In this document: positions 11,290-22,239 of the stretch, one piece after another
Numbering within the stretch: the stretch's first letter is position 1
Layout: each line of letters opens with the position of its first letter
Source of the DNA: Ctena decussata
Lineage: Eukaryota; Mollusca; Bivalvia; Lucinida; Lucinidae
Direction of reading: 5' to 3'
Length of the DNA: 64,000 nt
Assembly: GCA_963989385.1 (NCBI GenBank)
Contig: OZ022506.1
Location: 22,941,903 to 23,005,902 of the forward strand
Notes under the pieces: generated by a model
What the model was told of the DNA's origin: nothing
Databases searched by the model: none
Seen by the model: the letters and a program-made list of their open reading frames with translations, nothing else
Translations under genes and position numbers: made by a program

Positions 11290-11980
11290 GATGTTTGCAG
11301 ACAAACTGCATGCTTGGTGATTAACCAAATCAAGGTTAACAGCTTTGCTTAACTCTTGGATTGCACGACGGTGGGTCGGACCTCGGACTTTCTGAAGCCG
11401 CTTACCTAACCGTAACATAAAAGTAACACAGACGGTCGGCGCTTGACACCCGTACTGGGACGTCTTGGGTCGGGCCCACCGTGGTTAAACTGGTAGGTTT
11501 CTTTTGCTCCGGAATTTCAGTGTTGCTATTTCTGTGATTCCTCATGTTTGTTTTATCTTTGTTTTAATTTTGATTTCTATGTTTCTGAGATATTACACTT
11601 ACGAGCTAGGAATCTTTGACGCAAACCGTACATCTAAGTGTCTGATGGACCAAAGCAAAACCAAGGGCGAGGGTTGGTCGCGACCGCGAACCGGATAACA
11701 TCCCCCCCAACGCTCTCACCCGCAAAAGTTTCTTTTTTGGCCGTCCCAGGGTGGCACTACTGTTTTGGTTCTTGGTTCTTTTATGTGTTTTTATTGCTAT
11801 GTCTGTTATTGATTTATTGTGTGTGGTGTTAAGACTAGCCCGGTGACAACCTACATGGGAAATGGCCTTTCTCGTGGCTGCCGCTGATGCTGTATTTGGA
11901 GGTGACTTATTTTGTGTTGGCTTTTTCCCACATGGTGTCTTTGATGGAGTGTGGGATTGAATTGTGTCAGTTCCTTAGAA
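11290..11980 (+). repeat. Interspersed repeat family C, copy 2 (longest)
   Basis: Opens with GGTGATTAACCAAATCAAGG and ends near GAATTGTGTCAGTTCCTTAG. The 5' half matches 8434-8800, and the whole matches the reverse of 49480-50130. The 3' end also appears reversed at 18255-18400. Comparing copies sets the family at roughly 0.7 kb or more. No reading frame is shared between copies. Confidence 0.8.
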
Positions 11981-12527
11981 TCTTCCTATTTACTTTTTAT
12001 ACTTTAGCCATTTTTTCATGTAAAACGAGATGCAATAAATATTATCGATATTGTGAGGAAGGGTATTATTTTATACTTTGCTGTAGGGGAATGGATAGTT
12101 ATCAATTTGTAAAAGCATGTCACACGCCTTGCTTACAAATTACTAAGGCATTTAAAATCAGTTAGGATGCATTAATAAATGCTTTGATGGTTATGCCACA
12201 GTGGAAAACCCTGTATAATAACACTTATTTACTCCAAGTCATTAAGGACGTTGTATTATAAAGGGTTTCCTTGTATTACATTGATCGTTTAATTTACCTG
12301 AATATCAGTTTAAAGAAAACAATAAAATATATTTAGGGAGTGCTACAGTCAAAGATCAGAATTCTCCTTTGCCTTTGGGAACATCTATTTGATAAAAAAA
12401 ATGCAGAGCCGCAGTCACAAGAATAAAGAAAGTATTAGTATTACAACGGCGGGTTCCAATTGTCGCAAAGCGTGTATTTTTTCAATTTTGTCAGACTTAG
12501 TGTGCTGATATGTCATTGCCAAGTTCT
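11981..12527. other. No recognisable feature
   Basis: AT-rich; only short unrecognised ORFs (end of 11887-12165). Confidence 0.5.
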
Positions 12528-12739
12528 GGGACCGTATTCATAAAACAACTTAAGTCGTTGCTATGCTGTTGCTAAGGCTAAATTTCTTAGAAGGAGATTC
12601 CCTACAACTATGAAATTTGCTCTGGAGGAACGACTGTTCCTCCAGAACAAATTTCATAGTTGTATGGATTCTCCTTTATAAATATTTAGCCTAAGCAACA
12701 GCATAGCAACGACTTAAGTGGCTTTATGAATACGGCCCC
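12528..12739. mobile_element. Palindromic MITE, family A, copy 2
   Basis: Same palindrome as 1311-1533, slightly shorter at the centre (arms meet at GGAGGAACGACTGTTCCTCC). The ends read GGGACCGTATTCATAAAAC and complement. Arms are highly similar to each other. Confidence 0.9.
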
Positions 12740-13299
12740 TGGTCCATAAGTCCGTAAAAGTAAATAGCTAAGTATTGGGACAGACAAGTACATACCCAGA
12801 TCAATCTACGGTTAGTGTATTTATAATTGCAATGAAATGTTACATTATATCGTGTATCTTCCACATTTATTTCCTTTCGGTGTCTTGCATGATTGTGATC
12901 TATCCTGTGTGATGTTACGTTGTAATAAAGACCGAAAAATTCATTTTAGTGAGACTATTTTTTTCACGTCGCCTTTCCAATGAATACTAAGCCACTGAAG
13001 CTCAGCTCTGCTCAATTTCTACAAGTTATACTGAGTTTAATCAATCTGTTGCTTGCTTCATGCTGCAATAAACATGTCTTTTAAATTTGAAGAGAATGCT
13101 GTTTTTAGGAAAGCCAATCATCTTTAGGTTAATATGATTGCACGCATTAACACAAACAATCTTTAGTTAAAATCTAAAGCCACAAGACAACAATTTCATA
13201 CGAAGAAAATGCTTAACTTCTTGATCATTGTTCTTTCTACATGAAAACTGCAAATTCTGATCTTGTCCTATTCCACCTAAACCGTAGGCACCTTGTGTT
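12740..13299. other. No recognisable feature
   Basis: AT-rich; a TTGTAATAAAGACCGAAA stretch near 12930 looks like a chance poly(A)-signal sequence. Confidence 0.4.
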
Positions 13300-14120
13300 C
13301 GCACCCCCCCCCCCTCGCCCCCCCCCCCCCGCACCCTCCCCAGCAAATTCTGAAATTTTGCAGGCATTTTTTCATGGCCTGTAACGTGGAGATTATCGTC
13401 TGATATTCTACAACTTGTTTAGCTTCGTAGTCATTTTTCAGCACCAGAAGACCAACTGCGTACGTACCCTGTGTGCGCAACCCCTCCAACAATGTTCCAT
13501 AAATATTTTTGAAACTTTCCAGGCTTGTTTTTCATAGTGTATAGATGTGCATATGGCTTAGATACTATGGTCAGATAAGTTTTACTATTTTTTTACGCTT
13601 TTTTCAGCAACAGAAGACAAGTTGACAGTACATACCGTTTTGTACAGCTCCTACGGTTTTACATGATTCAAACTGAAACTTTACAGTCTTCTTTCTCATG
13701 GTATGTAGATTTGCATGTGACTTGGCGGTATGGCTGGATAATTTTTATATGTCATTTTGCCACATCACAACACCTATTAACAGTAAATACCTTGTGTATC
13801 CAAGTTTTTCTAAAGTTTATAATAAATTATTTTGAAACTTTGCAAGCTTTTTCTTCATTGTCTCTAGGTGTGCATTTGCTTAAAGTTGACAGTGTGATAA
13901 TTGTTTTCATTTTATTTTCATTTTTCAAACGAAGGCCCAATTCCTCAAGTTTCTACCAATCATTTTGAAATTTTGCAGGTGTGTGGCTTTTGTAGAATCT
14001 CCAGTTGAAGTTTTATTACATTTTTTTGCATTTTGCACTTTTGTCATTTTTCGAGCTCAAATATTATCAGATTGCATAATCAATGGATACCTTGTGTGCG
14101 CAACTCCTCATAAAGTTTTG
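13300..14120 (+). repeat. Degenerate ~160-bp tandem array, about five units, with C-runs
   Basis: A TGAAATTTTGCAGGC-like core recurs near 13350, 13512, 13675, 13833 and 13967. Each is followed by a TGGTATGTAGATGTGCAT-like segment and preceded by a CCTTGTGTGCGCAACTCC-like segment. Divergence is high, so the array is old. The first unit contains two C runs (13304-13314 and 13318-13330). ORFs such as 13663-13968 reflect the repeat. Confidence 0.65.
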
Positions 14121-14459
14121 TACATTGTACATATTGGGATTGTGCAAACCTCCTTTTTCCAAAGGCGGGGGACATAAATTAATCGAATCAAGACGATATA
14201 GTCACATTGGCTATCCTAAGGTGACATATTTAACAACAACAATGAATTGATTAGATGGGATTAATAAGCAGGGAATAATAATTACAACCTGTCAGAGAAC
14301 AAGAATCACCATGATTTTATCCCTTGTATAAGTTGTTTTCTGACAAAAACATGTTTCTCATTTCTTCTTCGCCGGATAACCAGTACTCGGCATTAATAGC
14401 CAAGACCTTTACTCAAATCTTATTCTAGCCATTGCGCTTCTGGTCTATAGACATTGTGA

Positions 14460-14545
14460 AAATCTCAACAAAACATATACACGGTATGTAGGCAAATTTA
14501 CGTACACGAAAGTATTACTTACGAGACATTGCGGGAAACTGCGCG
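14460..14545 (+). repeat. Outer left arm of large inverted duplication
   Basis: ACGGTATGTAGGCAAATTTA through CGAGACATTGCGGGAAACTG is the reverse complement of 16837-16898 and surrounding bases. It is separated from the rest of the left arm by about 1.1 kb of inserted repeats. Confidence 0.85.
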
Positions 14546-14880
14546 TGACAGAACAGAACAGAACATCACTTTATTTAAACTCAGGTCATACATATGACAT
14601 AAGAGTGTAATTACAACTAACAAAGCAGTGTGAAGCATGGTGCATGTATAAATACGCATCAGGGCGTTGTATACTCTTTTAAGTTCACGTTGGGACAGTT
14701 GAGGTGGTTGGCGTCAGGAAGTGTGCCAGACCACAGTCTCACACGCTTACTGACCCATCACCACATCAACTATCTTGAGGGGGTTAAGCAGTTGTCGTAT
14801 TCATGATGGCAAGGGAATGAAATCATCTGTTCAGTCAAGCTGAAGCTTGTCCGAGTTATTTCCCTTGTCATAAACTATAA
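14546..14880 (-). mobile_element. Retroposon 3' end with (TTCTG)n tail
   Basis: Read on the minus strand it ends AAATAAAGTGATG followed by three to four TTCTG units. A second copy of the same tail type is at 56629. A short A-rich polyadenylation-like stretch followed by a simple pentamer repeat is typical of a non-LTR retroposon or SINE. No reverse transcriptase is encoded. It is inserted in the left arm of the inverted duplication. Confidence 0.6.
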
Positions 14881-14890
14881 AAGAAATACA

Positions 14891-15116
14891 GAGCAGGTCG
14901 TGACATGAGGCAAATTGTCCACTTTCTTGACAGGCAGCGAAGACCCTGACCAGCCGCGCACCAACGCTTTCTAGTCAGAGTCATTGCTGCTCACATAAAC
15001 TGACTATCGGTTCGAAAGGGTAGACAGAGAGGGATGAAGACACCGATCAGACTGCGAGGCTGTACCGGCTGATCAGTTTCTCCGCTCATCTTAAGAAAAA
15101 CCCATGGCACGACGCA
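14891..15116. mobile_element. Highly diverged family B-like palindromic MITE
   Basis: GAGCAGGTCGTGACATGAGG at the left, CCATGGCACGACGC at the right, and GATCAG-rich arms with GGTAGACAG at the centre recall family B. Base identity is low. It may be an old subfamily member. A similarly weak match lies at 28660-28830. Confidence 0.4.
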
Positions 15117-15502
15117 GCTGATACCAGAGTATTCGCAAAGCAAACAAAGAATCTACAATTTTCTATAGAAACTAACATTTTTTTGATTATTTTCACTCAC
15201 TAAACAACAATGGCTTTCTTAGCTCAGCACTTATGAGCGAGTACTGTTCAGTAATATATTATTAGGTACATTATACTCGTGCAAGAATGTAGAAACCAGT
15301 CGAGCGTATGTCGTCAGTCACGTGGTAGGTTACATTCCAATCAAATCATAGATAGCATAATTTGTACAAAGAAAGGAATTATATATGTATAAGAAAAAAA
15401 GGAGTTTCATATATTTCTTGTGTGCGCAAATTATGAAAAGATATTTATGTAATGGGATATATGTATATTCACGATATTCTTTATTATAAGGATTTAGCAG
15501 AC

Positions 15503-15527
15503 AAAAAAAAAAAAAAAAAAAAAAAAA
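15503..15527 (+). repeat. Poly(A) run of 25
   Basis: Uninterrupted A run, inside the sequence that separates the two pieces of the left arm of the inverted duplication. It may be the tail of an inserted plus-strand retroposon. Confidence 0.9.
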
Positions 15528-15664
15528 GGTAAGTAATAGCAGGCCCACAACATCGAATCAACACTCAACAAACGCCGACTCGTCATTATAACGTTAAATC
15601 TACGTTTATTCAACGTCGGCTCGGCGCTATATATCCGGTGGGATCTCGTTTGGCACATCACGTT

Positions 15665-16130
15665 GTAAACAACTTTACCCTCTGACCGTTTTTCTTGAAT
15701 ATATCTGCACTGACTTAATATTTTACAGATCTGTTTTACAATGATATTGGTCATATTTCCTTCTATCTAGAAACATATAGACGCTGAAGATACACTCACC
15801 GTGTTAAGCCTAATTTTGAGAAAAACATGTAGATTTTTGCATTTGTCTATTACTTCGCCGGAAGGCAGCATGTACAGTCTTTATTCCTTTATCGTTTGCG
15901 AAACTGATATCATCAGGGGTGGCCTACTTAGTGCTCTTTATAACCAGTGTTTAATCAGATTCCAGCTTTATACGTTTCAAGAATAAACAATCATGTTTCC
16001 CAGGAGGGGTCTACCTTTTCGCATTTACGACCATCTCAGGATTCCTTTTAAGCATTTACTACCACCTGCGCAACAAAACACAAATTTTGACACGACCATC
16101 GACAAAAGTTTTGTATGATATCCTACATAT
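15665..16130 (+). repeat. Inner left arm of large inverted duplication
   Basis: Aligns over its whole length with the reverse complement of 16370-16830. Landmarks are CTGACTTAATATTTTACAG, GAAGATACACTC, GGCAGCATGTA, CAGGAGGGGTCTACCTTTTC and CATTTACGACCATCTCAG. The arms differ by scattered substitutions and small indels, so the duplication is not new. Confidence 0.85.
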
Positions 16131-16369
16131 CGGAAGTTTTGCATTAAATCATGTCTTCTCCTCTATCAAACGTTACAAAACACTGTTTTACCGAAATACC
16201 ATGACTAACATAGTTATAACACGATCGAACAGCTTTAGAGTGAGGTTTTATTTGTATTAAAGGGAGGATTATGCTTATTTTAGTCATGGAAGTTTGGCAA
16301 AACTGTCTTGGAACGCTTTACTGCATATCTGGATTGAGAAGAAGACTTGATTTAATGCAAACTTTCTGA

Positions 16370-16925
16370 TACTGATGATTTCATACCAGAGTTTTGTCGA
16401 TGGTCGTGTCAAGATTCGTGTTAACGTTGCGCAGATGGTCGTAAATGTTTAAAAGGAATGCTGAGATGGTCGTAAATGCGAAAAGGTAGACCCCTCCTGT
16501 GAAACATGGTTGTTTACTCTTGTACTGTATAAAGTTGGAATCTGACATAACCGTGGTTGTAAAGAGCCCTAAATAGGCCAACCGCGGATGGGATCAGTTT
16601 TGCAAATGATAAGGGGATAAAGAAAGTAAATGCTGCTTCCATGCGAAAATGCAAACTCTACATTTTTTTCTCAAAATAAAGCTTAACACGGAGAGTGTAT
16701 CTTCAGCGTCTTAAAGTTACTAGATAGAAGGAAATATGCCCAATATCTCTGTAAAAACAGAACTGTAAAATATTAAGTCAGTGCATATATATTCAAGAAA
16801 AACTGTCAGAATAAAAAGTTGTTTACTTGTCACTAGCAGTTTCCCGCAATGTCTCGTAAGTAATACTTTCGTGTACGTAAATTTGCCTACATACCGTGAT
16901 ATATACACCAACATTTTGTTATCTG
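16370..16925 (-). repeat. Right arm of large inverted duplication
   Basis: Reverse complement of 15665-16130 and then 14460-14545, continuous here. It therefore shows the uninterrupted form of the duplicated block. ORFs at 16381-16581 and 16720-16914 fall in it. None keeps the same reading frame in both arms, so coding is not supported. Confidence 0.85.
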
Positions 16926-17193
16926 ACAGGCACTGTTTGTGTTATGAAGGCATAATGCAAATACTGCCCTAAAATTATATCAGGAAATACAGAAATAACA
17001 TCTAGCTTCAAAAATTGTCTACAGGTAAGGCAAAGTGGTGTTTACAGACAAATTTATTTCTCTGGAAATTCTGTATAATCCATGAAGTACTACCTTTAAT
17101 TTTCCTTTTCTCTCAGTGCAAAAGTATTTAAGCATATGATTAAACTGCCATAAATACAAAACAACTAACCAAGAGATGGTACTTTTCATGTCC

Positions 17194-17223
17194 CTACCAC
17201 TGCTGTCTGTAGCAGTGGTAGGG
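17194..17223. repeat. Short perfect hairpin
   Basis: CCTACCACTGCT-GTCTGT-AGCAGTGGTAGG: 12-base arms, 6-base loop. It could be a structured RNA or terminator-like element, but nothing else supports a function. Confidence 0.75.
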
Positions 17224-17320
17224 GTTTCCATTTGAAACTGCTGTCTTGTTCAATGAGATGGATTAATATGGCATTTATGTCAGTAATGTGATTATCAAAA
17301 CACTTAAGGATTAACAGATC

Positions 17321-19263
17321 ATGTGTACCCTTACCAATCAACCGCATTACCCTTTTTCCACTGTTTTCATTTGTTTATTCAAGAAAAAGCCTAGAGATGC
17401 ATTTCCCTCCCTGACAAAAGAGAATGGTCTGGCTTTCACCATAACAAGTCAACCATCATGCACCAGATTTTTTCCAAAGAAAGAAAAAAATGTATCCCAA
17501 GCATAATCAGCGCCAGGTACAGTTTACTGAGTGCATTGTGATATTTATAACTAGCGATTTGTTACCCCTTTCTGCGGTTGAGAGCCCCAGTTGTCGAAGA
17601 CTGTATGAAAAATTTGATCTACGATTCCAAGTACTATCCAGGACCCATTTGTCTACACATCTTATTGTCGAAAAGGCAGCTGATATTCAAACTCAACTCA
17701 AAAGAAAACTTTCTTCTGATTAAAATGTGTGTTTGACTCTTGATCTTTGGAGTTACAGGCAAATGACAGCTTTCCTAGGAGTAACAGGACATTTTCATCT
17801 GACTTGGAACTAAAGTCAGTCATGCTTGAGTACAAAAGAGTTAAAGAACGGCACACTAGTGACAGCATCAGACACTACTATGAAGAGACTTTGGCCGGTT
17901 ATGGTATTGCTTACAAAATTTCGTATGTTGTTATACGGACCATGCTTCAAATACGATAAATTTGAGTGGGCACTGATTCCGGTGATGATGAGGACAATGA
18001 ATGTGGAGGATTCACATAACTGCTTACCACTTGATCTACCAGACTTTGCTCACACATTAAAGCTTGTGATTCGTGACGGGTTGAAAGAAGCTGGACAACA
18101 GTTAAAGACTATAACTGCAAAGTAAGGAGAAGAGCTCTATAAGCTATCAACTTTCGTTCTGATCCCTTTTCATTGTGTAGTTTGTATGTATGTTGTTTAT
18201 ATCTTGTAGTGTACATTATTGAAAATAAAATATGTTTAAACCAAAAGTAAGGAGGAAAACTCTCAGGAACTGACACAATTTAATCATTTAATCCCAGATC
18301 CCACCCAAGACACCATGCGGGAAAGAGACAACACAAAATTAGTCACCACCAAAGACAACACAAGCGGCATCTTTTGTGGGCAGCGAATGAAATCCTGGAA
18401 AATGAAAAGCGTGTGCAGGCCTAAAACGTGACAAGATGGAACAGTCAGATAATAATGATGTGTTCAATACTTAATATTTCAGACAAGGAATAACAAGAAT
18501 TAGAATTAAGTGTTAAAATAACAGCATATGAAAGACAATTACTGAAAGAGCTCTCTGAAATTCTGTGCACATTTGAGGAAGCCGACTAGCTCATTCGACA
18601 AAAACAGTATCACTGGAAGCCAGCCCATCCATGTCACGGAAGAACTACAATAACTACAAAGCCTGTCATCAACGCTCAGCAGTAAACATGTTTCAACACT
18701 TGAGGAATCACTCACAAAACGTATGACTCAGTACCAGGAAAATGAACAGTTGAAGCTTGCAACAGCCCTTAACTCTTGTTTCAAAATACAGTGGTGTTGA
18801 AGTGAAAGCGAGCAAGCAAACAATGAATCTGTACTGGCAGCTGCAGCACCGCAAGTCAATAAGAATAATAACATTGATACATCTCCACCATCTAAACAGG
18901 GCCGGACGCGATTTTTCACCCCAATTAGTAGCACCACAAGAAAGCGCAACACTTCGTAAAAGGGAACTAAATTCCATAGTATTTGAATGAACCAGTCATT
19001 GACATGAACAGTGACCCTCTAAAGTTCTGGAAAAGATGAAGCTGAGTATCCACACCTTGCAAAATTAGCAAACAGATACCTTGAGAGCCAGGCATCCTCA
19101 TGTACTGTTGAAAGACTTGTCATTACTAGTGAAAGGTTATTCAGCCCGGGAAGGTGTAGGTTTAAAGAGACTAATGATGATAAGGTGTAACAATCCTCTG
19201 AATGAAGTGTCCAGATCGGTAAGTGTTGAAAAGTTTGAAGAACTTATGAAGGACAATGTATAA
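17321..19263 (+). pseudogene. Degenerate hAT-superfamily transposase
   Basis: Successive frames give pieces in the order of a hAT (ZBED-like) transposase. A lead-in is followed by a segment with LLPLSAVESPSCRRLYEKFD and SRTHLSTHL (17490-17720). Next come TLDLWSYRQMTAFLGVTGHF (near 17736), carrying the first acidic residue of the catalytic core, then LKSVMLEYKRVKERHTSDSI (17800s). A frameshifted D in the next conserved block lies near 17938, followed by FAHTLKLVIRDGLKEAG (18040-18090). After an insertion the C-terminal dimerisation domain appears, with YPHLAKLANRYLESQASS near 19046-19100 and FEELMKDNV at the end. At least three frameshifts and several stops break it, and the N-terminal BED finger is not clear. 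The family normally has 600-700 residues; about 540 codons' worth survive. Naming rests on motif order, not a search. Confidence 0.8.
18255..18410 (-). repeat. Family C 3' end inserted in the hAT pseudogene
   Basis: CTCAGGAACTGACACAATTT followed by CAAGACACCATGCGGGAAAG and ACAACACAAAATTAGTCACC is the reverse complement of the 3' end of the family C copy at 11860-11980. It separates the central and C-terminal parts of the transposase relic, so it arrived after the transposon. Confidence 0.65.
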
Positions 19264-19394
19264 ATTCATATAGGAAAATATCCTTGAAATGGTTAGAATA
19301 AGCAAACTTCTTAAGTTTGATAATAAATGTTTAAGTAAGTTTTATGCTTTATCACTTGAAACATGACACAAAGCGTCTTAGATATAACAACTGT

Positions 19395-19480
19395 GTATCG
19401 AGGTTTTAGAGCCACAAGGTCGTATCGCATAGTGCATTTTATGTATCCGATACGACCTTGTGGTTATAATACCTCGCTAT
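19395..19480. repeat. Inverted repeat around CCACAAGGTCGTATCG
   Basis: Arms of about 33 bases (TATCGAGGTTTTAGAGCCAC... and complement) with an ~18-base loop, just downstream of the hAT pseudogene. It could be a small MITE or part of the hAT element's non-coding end. Confidence 0.75.
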
Positions 19481-19562
19481 GTGCTTGTAAATGCTAAAAA
19501 TATCTGCAACCTGTTTTATGATTAAATTAACTTTTTGTTTTCAATTTCTATTCCTTAATTTA

Positions 19563-19700
19563 TAGTACTCAGAAGTACCCTTGAGTACTTTTGTAAAGCA
19601 CTCAGTTCAGTTCTCACTGAAGTACATATATAGAATTGTGCTCAGTACTTACTCAAGAACTTTCAAAAATGTCAGTACTCAGTATTTACTTGAGTATCGT
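19563..19700 (+). repeat. hAT-type subterminal repeats (GAGTACTT motifs)
   Basis: Repeated short motifs AGTACTC, TTGAGTACTTTT, CAGTACTTACTCAAG and TACTTGAGTAT are clustered here, about 300 bp past the transposase stop. Tol2-like hAT elements carry such GTACTTGAGTA repeats near their ends as transposase-binding sites. Position and motif suggest the 3' terminal region of the same element. The exact terminus and matching 5' end were not found. Confidence 0.6.
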
Positions 19701-19740
19701 TCCTCAGTTGGGGTTTACAGGGTTTGTGACGATGTACCAA

Positions 19741-20798
19741 TAAGGGTACTGGTGAAGTGTAAAATGAGTCGCCAATCAGTAGGATGAATAGATACACTTT
19801 CAAGAGAAGCAACTCTGCAAATTTACCTCTCATCTCAATGAGGTCAACTCTGTAAGACGAAAATTTGCTCCTGTCTCTTTCTCAGGAGTAGACTATTATT
19901 TTGGAAGGGCTTTGTTGTCCAGGGAGGCACACCTGATGTCCCAAAGTTTGCTGCACTTGTGAAAATGGGGAACAACATATAGACAGTAAACTATAAATAT
20001 GTTTTACCATTTGACCACCTTTAAAAATTTTATTTGCCTTCATGCCCTGCTAGTACCGCTGCATCGTTAAAGTTGTGACTGGTATGATCACATATTGCAT
20101 GCACATGAATTTGTGGACTCCCGAGTTATGTAGTAACAATAATCAGCACTCACACTTGGATGTAAGTCATGCTATGTACTTACAACTATTTGCAATGTGA
20201 ATATATCATGCGAATGACGTTTCGTTCGGTTCATTTTTACAGACATTCTCAAAACATTAATAGGATGCTGTTTGAAATATCTGAATTATATTACATGTGC
20301 AAAACATCACCATACAGACCTATTGTATAGATATTGTGTTAGGATTGTTCAAGACAAAACACACACCAAAAAAACTGTACCTCTTTTCGACAATATTGTG
20401 CTAATGTTGTGTGCTGGGAGGGTAACTTTACAAATAAATTTCGTTCATAGCAGCACAATGTTATTGACTATAGAAAACATATATCAAAACGAAAATAGCA
20501 TGTTTCAGCGAATGTGTAATAATGTAATTTTTGAGCAATAATATGATTTCATCCCAAATTGCAGTCCTTGAAACACTTTTATTACATCTAAACTAGATTA
20601 AATTTTAGTGATTGCATTTTTATTTAGACCTACAAATGCAATTACAGTCTATGCTGATACCGGCTTTAATTCAATCTCCCTAATGTTTAATCATACACGA
20701 TATGGCTGTTGCTGAAAACCTGAAAGAAAATCGACCAAGCAGAATATTCTAGTACCAGCCAATACCATGCGGTGGAGATGTACTGCACCGATACATTT
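19741..20798. other. No recognisable feature
   Basis: AT-rich. The ORF at 20272-20541 (89 codons) has no recognised motif. Confidence 0.5.
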
Positions 20799-21043
20799 GA
20801 GCCGCGACACAAGAAAACTAACAATGTGGTTGTGCGCCCAGCGAAGACTCAGATCAGCCTGGGCATCCACCCAGGGTGATCAGTCTGATGAGCCTGATTG
20901 CTAAGCGCTTAAAGGGTAGCTAAGGGTCCAAGCTACCTTCATGCGGACAGCGAAGACTCTGATCAGACTGTGCGGATGCCCAGGCTGATCTGAGTCTTCG
21001 CTGGGCGCACAACCACATTGTTGGTTTTCTCGTGTCGCGGCTC
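20799..21043 (-). mobile_element. Palindromic MITE, family B, copy 4 (reversed)
   Basis: Ends as in copy 1, but the asymmetric centre reads AAAGGGTAGCTAAGGGTCC, the complement of the other copies, so it sits in the opposite orientation. Confidence 0.95.
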
Positions 21044-21214
21044 ATTTCTAGTTGAGACGGCTGTTTAAACGCCACTTTTACAAAAGAGAGCAACGTAATG
21101 ACTTTTTGTTGGTTTCTCTGGCTGCAAGGACGAAATCATTTAAAATGGAAAGTAAAAAAAATAGGCAATGAGCAGGAAATAAATACAAATAGAGCTAAAA
21201 AATAAAAGAGAAAT

Positions 21215-21421
21215 GAGCTGCGACATGACAAAACCAACAATGTGGTTGTGCGCCAGCGCAGACTCAGATCAGACTGTGCAATCTTCGCTGTCCGCATGGA
21301 GGTAGCTAAGACCCTTGGCTACCCTTTGAGCACTTATAGGAGAGTCTGATCAAACTGGGCGGCTGATCTGAGTCTTCGCTTTGCGCACAACCACATTGTT
21401 GGTTTTGTCGTGTTGCGGCTC
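21215..21421 (+). mobile_element. Palindromic MITE, family B, copy 5 (internally deleted)
   Basis: Ends GAGCTGCGACATGACAAAAC and complement. The GGGCATCCGCCCAG parts of both arms are shortened, giving about 207 bp. It lies 170 bp from copy 4 in the opposite orientation. Confidence 0.9.
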
Positions 21422-21540
21422 AAATATGTTTATCACTGTACATAAACTGACAACAGTTCATGAAAAACAAGCATAGTAAACAAAACAAAAGCTATTTTTC
21501 AGACGCTTCCCCAATTATTGAAAACACCACTCACACAACA

Positions 21541-21763
21541 GGGGCCGTATTCATAAAGCCACTTAAGTCGTTGCTATGCGGTTGCTAAGGCTAAATATCT
21601 ATAAAGGAGATTCCCTACAACTATGAAATTTGGTCTGGAGGAATAGTCTTACAAAGACTGTTCCTCCAGACCAAATTTCATAGTTGCAGGGAATCTCCTT
21701 CAAAGAAATTTAGCCTTAGGAACAGCATAGCAACCACTTAAGTCGTTTTATGAATACGACCCC
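21541..21763. mobile_element. Palindromic MITE, family A, copy 3
   Basis: GGGGCCGTATTCATAAAGCC at the left, complementary end at the right, and an intact centre (GGAGGAATAGTCTTACAAAG). Same family as 1311. Confidence 0.92.
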
Positions 21764-22150
21764 AGGTGATCAAAAGCACCCACATGAACAACCAGAACAA
21801 GTAACATAACATCTGTTTTCACCCATTTTGGAGCCCATTGTAAAAGACATTAGAGTAATTTGTTCTTCTTTAATAGTTGACGCCATTAGAGTGGGGGTAA
21901 AAAAGACAAGAATAGAGTCATGTAACTTACTTATTTTCGCTAAAGTTCGCGAATCTTGCCATTTTGGATAAAAAGAGCCCCAAATTGAAATTGCCGATTG
22001 GCATTTATTTGCTTGCGAATTGAAGAACTCGCTAATATTATACTCCTCCCCAAAAGGTTAGAATAGTGTGAAGGCAAAAATAAGATTATTAGAGATAATA
22101 AGAATTGAATTCTTACTTTCTGTGGAAGTTAATGTATTCTGTCATCAACA

Positions 22151-22233
22151 CCAATGATAGTCAGGACGCTGAAATTCAAAAAGGGCCTATTTTTCGAGAT
22201 TAATGCCCCGACAATTCGAAAGGATGAATTTGG
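22151..22233 (+). repeat. Interspersed repeat family D, copy 1
   Basis: CCAATGATAGTCAGGACGCT through TTAATGCCCCGACAATTCGA matches the reverse complement of 26607-26690. Two copies 4.4 kb apart in opposite orientation; class unknown. Confidence 0.6.
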
Positions 22234-22239
22234 TATATT

